Assembly: GCA_022432975.1 (NCBI GenBank)
Contig: CM039511.1
Coordinates: 23,524,557 to 23,588,556 of the forward strand
Direction of reading: 5' to 3'
Origin: Begonia masoniana
Lineage: Eukaryota; Streptophyta; Magnoliopsida; Cucurbitales; Begoniaceae
Length of the DNA: 64,000 nucleotides
Made by a program: the position numbers and the translations under genes. The notes beneath the pieces are model-generated. The model saw only the letters and a list, made by a program, of their open reading frames with translations, was not told where the DNA came from and made no database searches. Positions 55,546 to 64,000 of the stretch are shown here, one piece after another. Numbering within the stretch: the first letter of the stretch is position 1; the number at the start of each line of letters is the position of its first letter.

Positions 55546-58500
55546 ATGGACGACTATAATAATGTTGATGACGGAGATTCCAACAACTCCATCGACGTCG
55601 CCCCTGCTTTAATCTCTGTCCACCCTGCTCAGAATTCCGTCGCTGTTGCTGTCGGCTCCGACCTTCGCGTCTTTGATCTTCGGTATTCTCTCTTCTGTGT
55701 CTCCCGCCTTGCTTTTATCTGAAGCCTGTTCCCTCTCCTTGTTTCGCTCCTTGTTGTCCTACTTGACCTTTGTATTTTTCTCAATGTTAAATGTGTAAAT
55801 TATTAGCTTTCGACGACGTGCATTGAAATCTAATTCGTATATTTTTAATTCTTTCTTTTTTCTTTCAGAGGGAGTTGTGCTGTTTCTTTGGTCGATGAAT
55901 CTGATGCTAAGCTTCACAAGGATTCTATACGAGCTATTCGTTACAGTTCAAATGGTCAGATATTTTCATCTGCTGGCGACGACAAAATTGTAAAGTTATG
56001 GTGGACAGAGTCTTGGCGCTGTATTGGTAATGTGTAAGTTGAAGCAAGTGTCGCATTCTCAAGTGAAATAATTAAGTGTATCTCTTAGGTTCAACCTGAG
56101 ACAACTGTGGTCATTTGATATGGACACAGCACCCTAAGCGATACAATTTGGAGAGCTGAAAATTAACTTGATAGGATCACTCTGGGGATGTTTTCCTTTG
56201 CTTTCTGTGAGAGTAGATGCACCTCCACATTTTAATGGATGTTTGTCTCATTACTATATTTTTGTCACAATAAATCTACAGAGTGCAAAATTGCTGGAAG
56301 TTTGTGGTATTAGTGACGATAGATGCATGAATCAAATCTATTATTTATTCGGTGAGTAGTAAATTGGCGATCCCTTCAGGCCATGTGTGCATCTGATACG
56401 GCACATAGCCAGGATCAAGATGACCATAAACTCAAGAATTCCATCAGAAAGAGTTGACTTGTGCAATGAAATATTTCCCGTTACATAATTTCTAAAATAT
56501 TTACGTATTTTGTGACAGGGTCTCTGAGAAAAGAGTGACTGCTGTTTCTATAAGCAATGATGCTCGGTATGTTTGTTTTGCTGATAAATTTGGCGTTATT
56601 TGGGGTTTGGACCTCACTGGAGTCGATGGAAATCAAACGTTACTCAATAAGAGGGCAGTTCCACTTTTATCACATTATTGCAGTTTAATTACTAGTCTGG
56701 TGAGTCCCATTGAATTACTTGTTCAATTCTTGTACTTTTTTAGCAGCGTTTATAGTGTCATTTTTTTTAACATGTCCATTGGATACAAGCAAGCTAACAT
56801 ATGGGTTTTCCTTAAGTTTTACCATAATGTGTTTTTTTACCAAATACAATGTTGTTTCATAAAACCTCTATTTTCAATTATATCCTTAAAATATACCCTT
56901 TTAAGTCACTATCTATGCCTTTTTAGGCACCTTATAGTCTTGTTTTTCCTTTTCGTGTTGAGAGAGATATTTTTTTTTCTGGACCGTAGAATCTAGATGC
57001 TTTGTCTTAATTGTGTAGAAAAGAACTGGAACATCACTTTTTTTAGGTATTTCAGTTCGTTGTTTTGTGCTCACTTTTAATGTGTACTACTTGGTACTTT
57101 TGTTGTCTGCTTGTCTTGCTTTTATTGTTATTTTTTTGCAACAGATGCATCAGCTCTGTGTATAACATAAATCTGTTAATTGCAGGAATTTTCGCCAGAT
57201 GGGCAGTTTATCATCAGTGCTGATCGTGATTTCAAAATTCGTGTATTTCCCTTCCATTTTCTTTGATAACCAGATACTTTAGACTCGTTATTCTTAAAAA
57301 TTGTATTAAATTTGTTGTAGGTCACTGTATTTCCCAAGAAGCTTTCAGATGGAGCTCATGAGATACAAAGTTTCTGCCTTGGTCACACAGAGTGAGATTT
57401 GTATAACACAGACCACAAATTGTTATAAAAACTTAATTTCATTTTTCTATTTTCAAATATCATTAGATAATTTTCTTTTATTACTCATGATTGTATGGGC
57501 CTATCCTTTTAAATATTCACTAGTTTTTTGGATTAGATTTACATATTTTAATTTCTTCAATAGTGCCATATCTTATGCTTTTGGGACTTTCATTTATTTA
57601 TGGCAGATTTGTGTCCTGCCTCTCGTTCATTTGCACCCCAGAGTGCTTACAAGGTTTTCTGATATCTGGAAGTGGTGATTCAACTGTTAGTAGTGCAGAA
57701 CTCTGCCTGTAGTCCTATTATAACATGTAATTTTCTTGTTGGTAAACGAAAGTAAATTATAATGTTTTTCCAGGTTCGCTTATGGGATATTTTGTCTGGA
57801 TCTCTTCTTGACACCTGTGAAGTTGGAGAGAAGGTATTTAATGTGTCTTGGAACCTATTCTGTTATTTATGTCCATATTGTCACTTGTAGCAGCATATTA
57901 TCATTTTGTTTGAAAATTGTAACATTTACGTAATCAGCGCTTTCAACTGTACCAAGTAGGTGCAAATCCACCTTTGAAAAAGAAAAATACTAGATTATGT
58001 ACTGTAAAATTTTATCATCAAAATTTGCAAAGGTAATTAATTTTTCTTGTATATTTGCTTCTTTGATAACCACTAGCAGATTTGTAGCATAAGAATTTGA
58101 AGGCGAAATTTCTGTGTCTATTCATGATCAGTTTCTTAATGCCATATATTATTTCTGAAGGTAGAATGTTTAGAGGGTAATGACAGGGAAGAATGTCATT
58201 CTGCTGTAATGGCCATATGTACTACCACCGATGGTGCACATGTTGCAGTAGCTGTTCAAAAGTAAGTTACAAAGTAATTTACATAGTTTTCTTGATAATT
58301 GAATCTTCAGTCAAGCAAATTTCTTAATCCTCCTCGACGTATCTTGTACAGCCTTCAAGGAATAATGCTGCTGAGGTGTGACATTTCTGTGCGTGCTCTG
58401 TCAATTATTAAGGTATGGATCTCGATTACTGCAGTGAATTAGAATTATTATTGACCTAAATCAAGAAAAAAGTTAAATTTCTAATACATGAGATACAGGT

Positions 58501-58956
58501 AACTAAAGGAGTCGTTCTTGTCCCCGATCGTTTTTTGGAACTTACTGCCACTGTTTGATCTTTCAGGTTATTACAATTAGTGACGAGATGTACATCCCTA
58601 CTAGCATAGGGACTAGCTCGTCTACAGGACTATTGTGGATGGTAACTGGTGTCTCCAATCTCCATGGTTTTGAGCATTCGTCTTTGGCTCGCATCAGGAT
58701 AATACCTGGTTTGAAGAAAAGCGATTCTGATTCCGGAGAGCACAAGTCGTCATTAATGGAGGAGAGTGAGATACCTGGAGGAGAGAAACTACTAGCAAAA
58801 TTGCAAGGAAGTCTATTCTTCGACAAAAAAGTTTTCTTGGCAGCTGCAGAAGCAGTGAAAACAGCAATGAGCAACTTGTTGATTAAGAAACAGTACTGTG
58901 CGGGCGTACGAGAATTTAGAAAGAGATCGAGAAATGATAGAAAAAGCAGACCTTAG
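55546..58956 (+). CDS. WDR4/Trm82-like tRNA m7G methyltransferase subunit (spliced)
   Basis: A WD40 protein of the Trm82/WDR4 family, the non-catalytic partner of Trm8/METTL1, which together methylate G46 of tRNAs. Ten exons by GT-AG sites: 55546-55682, 55869-56033, 56519-56699, 57186-57242, 57321-57391, 57607-57685, 57774-57833, 58161-58261, 58352-58412, 58567-58956. They sum to 1302 bp, in frame, 433 residues, close to plant homologues as I recall them. WD-type blades include SSAGDDKIVKLW (exon 2), ADKFGVIWGLDL (3), FSPDGQFIISADRDFKIRV (4) and SGSGDSTVRLWD (6-7). The tail is basic (REFRKRSRNDRK). The start is the first ATG after the (TC)n leader and gives a MDDYNNVDDGD N-terminus. Likely nuclear. 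All junctions keep the frame, so I see no break. Exon ends are by eye, without transcript support. Confidence 0.85.
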
Positions 58957-59834
58957 TGGAGGTATTGACCCAACAAAAGTTTCTTTCAAGTTATAGTTCT
59001 TTGTAGCATTTTTTTTATGTAATCTTAGGCGATGCTCACGTCATTTGGAGCACCAGCAAGTGACAAGTTTTTTATTGTTTGGAGGTAAAATTTGCTACCT
59101 CTATAATGCGTCTTAACTTATCCTGGGACTCTAAATGATGCCGGAGGTTGTAGATTAAACTTTGGTGCCAAGTTGAATATTAAGAATTTTCCTGCTTTCA
59201 AACATCTTTTGGAATCATTGCGTTGTCTAATTCTTAAAAGGAATCGAAATAGACTACATTAATTTTTACATTTTTGGTGGGTCGGTATGAACATTATGTC
59301 CCGGATTAATTTCACATGGAAGTTTATATTATCAAAACTAGGCATGCTGATTGGCTAGCTATGGATCAAGTACAATTTTGCGTTTAATCAATTAGCTTGA
59401 CTTTTTTGTCGTGGAAAATACGAGTCTCCTCATTCTGTACAGTCTACGCTACAGAGCTCAAAAGAGCTTTTCTTGTGAATAAGAGCCCTAACCCACATGG
59501 CAGAATGAGGCATTTGACCATATGCTTGGATAGATTGCAGTGCCAGACGAAAGTTGATCTCCACCATGGTTGGTTGAGATCGCAGTGGTATGCTGTTGAC
59601 AAGGTCAATTGGTATATAAGATGACACGGTGGCCCTTAGAAAAGGGGTTGTGTAACCCACAAATAAAGCTCCAAGCGCTCGGGTGAAAAGTGTTACAAAT
59701 ACCAAAAATAAAGAGGGAGAAATGGAGGAAATGGTACAATCAAAATGTGAGATGATAGGTGTGAGGAGTGGCCGATTATGAAGGTGATTAAAATGACATG
59801 AAATGTGACGGAAAGTAACAAGATGAAGATGGAG
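58957..59834. other. 3' region of the WD40 gene and intergenic DNA
   Basis: Probable 3' UTR with T-rich stretches to about 59100. No further gene recognised. The frames of 75-91 codons at 59397-59705 overlap on opposite strands and resemble no family. TGAAG at 59835-59839 is the target site of the next insertion. Confidence 0.5.
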
Positions 59835-60561
59835 TGAAGTGTAACGCCCCTAATACTGTGCCCGTATTTATCCTTAATTACCGTACAAATTTTTTCATTT
59901 TCCTTTATTCTTAGCGTTCATGCGGAAACGATTTGAAAACAATTTAAAATCAATTTAATAAAACGTTTAAAACAAATAAAAAAAAACAATTTATTAAACC
60001 AATACGTACAGAAACACTCGATACTCATACGTCTTCCGAAATACCACCTCAAAGCCGACTCGAAACGCAACTATAACAAAGTACATTTTCATGAAAATAA
60101 ACTGCGTGGTTCCGTTTAAAAGTTTAACAAATCCTTCTGTTTCAAAATCACAAAACAGTTTATAACAATAGGTTTCCAAAACGTTCAGAACATTAAAATA
60201 TCAACCTATCAACTACCAGAGCTAAGCATCCTATAATGTCTATACAACCATCAGCCCAAAACGTCCAAAAAACCCTCAAAATCTATACATCTTTCATCAA
60301 GACAATTCCCAAAACTATCAAAATACCTAACCATGAGTCCCACGGGTCAAAATACGTCTCGACTGCGCCAACACACTCCCGCGTCCATCCGTCGTCAACT
60401 GTATCATGTCTCAGGAGGAGGAATCTCATCTTCACCTGGTTCCTCGATAACTAGATCACCTACACCGTACATAACACACTATGAGATAAAATCCCAGTAA
60501 GCTCTACGTAAATGCAATGCATGCTGTGCTATGAGTTCATTAAACCATACAATCGTTTTAC

Positions 60562-60976
60562 TTTTTCGCTAACCTTTCGTTCACCTTTTCGTTAACCTTT
60601 TCGTTTACCTTTTTGTTATTATTTTCGTTAACCTTTTCGTTAACCTTTTCGTTTACCTTTTCTTTAACCTTTTCGTTAATCTTTTCGTTTACCTTTTCGT
60701 TATCCTTTTCATTAGCCTTTTCGTTAGCCTTTTCGTTAACCTTTTCGTTAACCTTTTCGTTTACCTTTTCTTTAACCTTTTCGTTAATCTTTTCGTTTAC
60801 CTTTTCGTTATCCTTTTCGTTAGCCTTTTCGTTAACCCTTTCGTTCACCTTTTCGTTAACCTTTTCGTTAATCTTTTCGTTTACCTTTTCGTTATCCTTT
60901 TCGTTAGCCTTTTCGTTAACCTTTTCGTTTACCTTTTCTTTAACCTTTTCGTTAATCTTTTCGTTTACATTTTCGT
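60562..60976. repeat. Minisatellite, 12-bp unit CCTTTTCGTTAA with higher order
   Basis: About 34 units of CCTTTTCGTTNN-type. Variant order repeats in blocks of about nine or ten units (108-120 bp): the ordered set of AC, TC, GC and CC-flanked variants recurs three times. Open frames of 96 and 122 codons on the two strands are by-products. Confidence 0.9.
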
Positions 60977-61198
60977 TATAGTGGTACTTCTCACTTGTAG
61001 CCCAGGTACTTACCCTGAGGTCTTGGGTTCGAGTGGGAAGGAAGGTAAAAATCCTCTGCAGGGAGAGGGAAGTTCTGTGAGTACACGTGGTGGGCCTGTG
61101 TGGCTGCCACGTGGCGGTGTAAACCCTCGACTTACGTGGGCCGCACAGCTCGGTGTAAACCCTCGATGTACGTGGGCCGGGTTGTTACAATAAAAGGC

Positions 61199-61666
61199 GC
61201 CTTTTATTGTAACGACCCACGTCCCGAACCACGTACCCCGGCCCAGGCCCGTACACCTGGCACCGAGGCCCCGGCCCAAGCCCGTACACTTGGCACCGAG
61301 CCACGTGTCCGGCCACGTGTCCGCTACTCACAGAACTTCCCTCTCCCTGCAGAGGAATTTTACCTTCCCCCCCACTCGAACCCAGGACCTCAGGGTTAAG
61401 TACCTGGGCTACAAGTGAGGAGTACCACTTGGGCTAGTAGCTCAAGTGGTACTCCTCACTTGTAGCCCAGGTACTTAACCCTGAGGTCTTGGGTTCGAGT
61501 GGGGGGGAAGGTAAAATTCCTCTGCAGGAAGAGGGAAGTTCTGTGAGTAGCGGACACGTGGCCGGACACGTGGCTCGATGCCAAGTGTACGGGCTTGGGC
61601 CGGGGCCTCGGTGCCAGGTGTACGGGCCTGGGCCGGGGTACGTGGTTCGGGACGTGGGTCGTTACA
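61199..61666. repeat. Large palindrome with tRNA-like box words
   Basis: 61199-61432 and 61438-61666 are near-perfect reverse complements around a short centre at GGGCTAGTAGCTC. Each arm starts TGTAACGACCCACG and contains CCGGCCCAGGCCCGTACACC, ACACGTGTCCG, CCTCTGCAG and a B-box-like GGTTCGAGTGG with an A-box-like TAGCTCAAGTGGT at the centre. A third, partial copy lies at 60978-61190. Between it and the palindrome, 61183-61212 is itself a perfect short palindrome around AAAAGGCGCCTTTT. Confidence 0.85.
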
Positions 61667-61671
61667 TGAAG

Positions 61672-63702
61672 TGTGTGAAAATCGTGAAGAACATGATGAT
61701 AAGATGAAGAAGAAAATAAATATAAATGAAGTGAGGTGTGTGAAATGTTAGGTGGCCGAGCATGTTAAGATGAAAGTGCAAGAAAATAAGATGAAAATAC
61801 CCTTGGCGGACCTGAGGAGCTATCTCACGTTTGAGCTCTCGGGTGCACGTTTTCCCGGAGAAAAACGACCATCGTAGGCCTAGGTTTTCTTATTCGAAGC
61901 CTCATTCTCAAGAGAGCAGGGTGAGGGAAAATAAGAGCTAGCCTAGCAACCTTGAGCTAGGATAGCAATGCAGGACCACTCCACTCGATAGAAATCGAGG
62001 AAACACCCGAAGGTTCTTCTAACACAAAGTTAGGGAAATAGTAATTTCATAAATGAACAAAAGTTGGCTACAAACACCAATGCAAATAGGCAACCTAGGT
62101 GGATGATTAGGGTTTGGCATGGATTTGAAGATGAAATGGAGGCCCTTGGATGAAGAAGCAATCGGGTGGCTAGGAGGGCTCGAGCCCCGCACGCGCTGCT
62201 GCGCGCCAACCTGGCGGTCCAGATCACCCAGCGATGCGCGCCATCAACGGCGCAGGTGGCTTGATCCGTGCGCGCGCTCATCAACGTCTGACGTCGCCCC
62301 AGCTCAGCGATCCATGGAGCGCCCTGATCCGATGCTGCTACTGCTGCTGCCCGCCCTCGCGTGCTTGCCCGCGCCATTTGCTGCTGCTTGCGCACCTGCC
62401 CGGTGACATCTCCCCTGCCCGCGCGGGCCCCAGAATCAGCCACATTCAATCTGAGCCCTTGCTTAGCCAATGGTTGAGATCTTGCCAAGTCTTTGATCCA
62501 TGTTGACACTAACTCTTGTACCTGCAAAATCTTACCTTAAAATGTAGGCTCTTATTTGGGCTAAGGCTTGCTTTGAGCGCAATTTGTTGAAGTGCCTCTC
62601 TTTTGTTGACTAACTTGTTGAATAATTTTTCAATCCATCATTCACCACATTCATCTAACTCTAACCACACAATCTAATGCATGATGCAAATATAATAATC
62701 CATACAAAAAAGCTAATGTATGCCAAATAAGTTCAAAAACTAAAATTACATAATTTCATGGGCCGAGAAGACAAATTCTCATGGGCCGAGTAGTAGAATC
62801 CTACAAGTGCTCCAAATGAAGTTTCCATCATGATCATCAACCACCTGCAATAAAATGAAATAATTTTTATTAGTTAAAAGGCTAAATCATTCATGGATTT
62901 TGGGTTGTGATCCAGCTATGGGCCTCCTTGGCACATCATAAGATCAACGACCCCCCTTAGCAAGTGTGAAAACTTTAAGTTTCTTAACAGTGCTCAACTT
63001 TGAAGGGACGACCCAATGACAGCGCCACGTCCAGGCGAGACCGAGCATTGTTTGAGTCTCTCCACGGCAACCCAGACACGAGACATATGAACTCAACCAA
63101 CCATTATCGATTAGTCTGGTTCTAGTTCTTCTGGTACTGATTCTGTTGATAAATCATACTCGAAACTCTCCAGCACATGATCCTCTCTCTCTCTCTCTCT
63201 CAGTCTTTGCCACGCGTAGCACTGCCGATTACGAAGCTTATTGGATAAGGACGAGACTTGGGAGTTTAAATAATGAAAAAAAGACGAACACCCAATTACC
63301 CATGGTGAAGAGTTTGGCTTTAAAGTCGACTCCTTTCTCATTTGTCGCGTCGATTTCGATGCCTTAGTTCTATCACTCAGTCGCTGGATCAAGACAAAAT
63401 TCTTTCCTGTAAAATGACAGACCTCTTCGCTCTTCTTCACGTGGCTTTCACAAGGGTGTGATCTGATGGAAGCTCCATCGTCTTCGCAAATTGATTCCTT
63501 TTGTCTTCTAGTCTCCCTTTATTGTCTTGTATGGTACAATGGTTTTGTGGGCAATCCCAAATTCTTTTAAAAGCCTTCACCTGCAACTTCTTCTTTGGGT
63601 TTTCATGGTATTTGCTTCTTCAATCATCATTTCAGGTGAGTTTTTATGCATCTGAATGATTTTCATCTTCATCCTCTTTGTCAGTTGCGTTAAGAGTAAG
63701 CC
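61672..63702. other. Intergenic DNA with GC-rich block; FLZ upstream region
   Basis: 61672-62030 is AT-rich without a recognised gene. 62150-62450 is GC-rich with GCGCGC and CTGCTGC words and overlapping frames on both strands (90-165 codons) but no known domain; it resembles 10200-10580 in composition. 62520-63110 is AT-rich. A (CT)n run lies at about 63183-63200. From about 63440 the sequence is leader-like, and CAG followed by GTGAGT at 63632-63640 could be the donor of a 5' UTR intron, but I cannot place the acceptor. Confidence 0.45.
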
Positions 63703-64000
63703 ATGTTGAGGAATAGAGCTAGAGCTGTAACCACCAAGCAGGCTTTGATGGCTGATCAAAGCTCTCAATCATTTTCCCACCAAAACCAGACCAAACCCAT
63801 TCCATCCTTCTTCGTTTCTCCAAGGTTTAGAGCTTTTACGACAAAAGGGGCTGTCTCTGAAACTGACACTCTCATCAGCCCGACCTCCATTCTTGAAGCT
63901 AAGACATTTCCTCTTTTTCGAAATCCCTTTGCTTGTGATAGAAGCCAGCCCAAATCGCCAGATATTATCTCGAGACAAAAGAAAGGCTCCGATGTGAAAG
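63703..64000 (+). CDS. FCS-like zinc finger (FLZ/DUF581) protein, N-terminal part
   Basis: The frame from ATG 63703 stays open for 99 codons to the window edge. It begins MLRNRARAVTTKQALMAD and continues with PSFFVSPRFRAFTTKG, SPTSILEAK and FRNPF, in the order seen at the start of the larger plant FLZ proteins (FLZ8/FLZ10 type). FLZ proteins bind SnRK1 kinase subunits through a C-terminal Cys-Cys zinc finger containing the FCS words; that part would lie beyond the window, so it cannot be checked. The start is the first ATG that gives this conserved N-terminus. No defect is visible. Minus-strand frames over the same stretch are shadows. Confidence 0.8.
   Translation, partial: MLRNRARAVTTKQALMADQSSQSFSHQNQTKPIPSFFVSPRFRAFTTKGAVSETDTLISPTSILEAKTFPLFRNPFACDRSQPKSPDIISRQKKGSDVK

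Larger units (their letters stand above)
59840..61666 (-). mobile_element. Solo-LTR-like insertion related to B, rearranged
   Basis: TGTAACGCCCC at 59840 and GGGTCGTTACA at 61666 with an exact duplication TGAAG (59835-59839, 61667-61671). The left part (59840-60560) follows the reversed B LTR: GTGCCCGTATTTA, the TTCATGAAAATAAACTG-like and CAATGCATGCTGTG..ATGAGTTC words, in order. Then comes a 12-bp array where B has its 16-bp array. The right part (60978-61666) does not match the start of B; it is three alternating copies of a different GC-rich sequence. So it is either a diverged subfamily or a chimera. Confidence 0.7.

Noticed and set aside
60558..60981. Lys/Asn/Glu-rich and Phe/Ser/Leu-rich frames
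   Set aside because: Both come from the 12-bp array read on opposite strands.
62030..62527. 165-codon minus-strand frame in the GC-rich block
   Set aside because: Overlaps two plus-strand frames of similar size in GC-rich, low-complexity DNA. No recognisable domain or splice context.
63111..63440. 109-codon minus-strand frame upstream of the FLZ gene
   Set aside because: It crosses a (CT)n repeat, has no known domain, and lies in what looks like the promoter or leader of the FLZ gene.

Overview
This is a stretch of flowering-plant (most likely eudicot) nuclear DNA that is mostly LTR retrotransposon, with two host genes at the right-hand end. The plant assignment rests on a spliced ten-exon WD40 gene of the WDR4/Trm82 type, the start of an FCS-like zinc finger (FLZ, formerly DUF581) gene, Tekay/Del-like chromovirus gag-pol genes with LTRs of about 2.2-3.0 kb, and Cassandra elements that carry 5S rRNA-like DNA. 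I cannot name the species. No bacterial-type operons, CRISPR arrays or functional tRNA genes were seen.

Layout. 1-12.2 kb holds decayed repeats: a reversed solo LTR (1318-3495), a forward solo LTR (5220-7897), fragments of a minus-strand Ty3/gypsy gag and LTR, an inverted pair of tRNA-derived SINE-like sequences, a decayed Cassandra copy, and the truncated 3' end of a minus-strand Ty1/copia pol. 12.2-49.4 kb is one nested stack. A copia element was hit by chromovirus E (minus; 5-bp target duplication AAAAC at 12205-12209 and 49390-49394). E was hit in its 3' LTR by A (plus). A was hit by a palindromic Cassandra (19030-20141, duplication TCACC), by B (from 21258) and by C (from 32861). C was hit in its 5' LTR by D (minus, 33996-41137, duplication TTCTG). 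Three deletion junctions (near 31581, 35511-35565 and 44608-44623) removed the 3' end of B, most of D pol, and everything between C pol and E pol. Two of these junctions carry short filler DNA copied from nearby sequence.

49.7-54.6 kb is a solo LTR (duplication GAACA) holding a second solo LTR (duplication AGGCC). 54.6-59.8 kb is the host gene island with the WDR4/Trm82-like gene. 59.84-61.67 kb is another solo-LTR-like insertion (duplication TGAAG) with a 12-bp minisatellite and a large palindrome. The window ends inside the first coding exon of the FLZ gene (63703 onward).

The most striking signals are in the LTRs. A 54-bp unit carrying the bZIP-type palindrome TGACGTCA has grown from 3 to 24 copies in one LTR of D. 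A 16-bp unit that could fold as a GAAA tetraloop hairpin has grown from 3 to more than 54 copies in one LTR of B. A different 12-bp array sits at the corresponding place in a related LTR. All retroelement genes here carry stops or frameshifts. B is the least damaged: one continuous gag-pol frame with three stops, each explained by a single C-to-T change.
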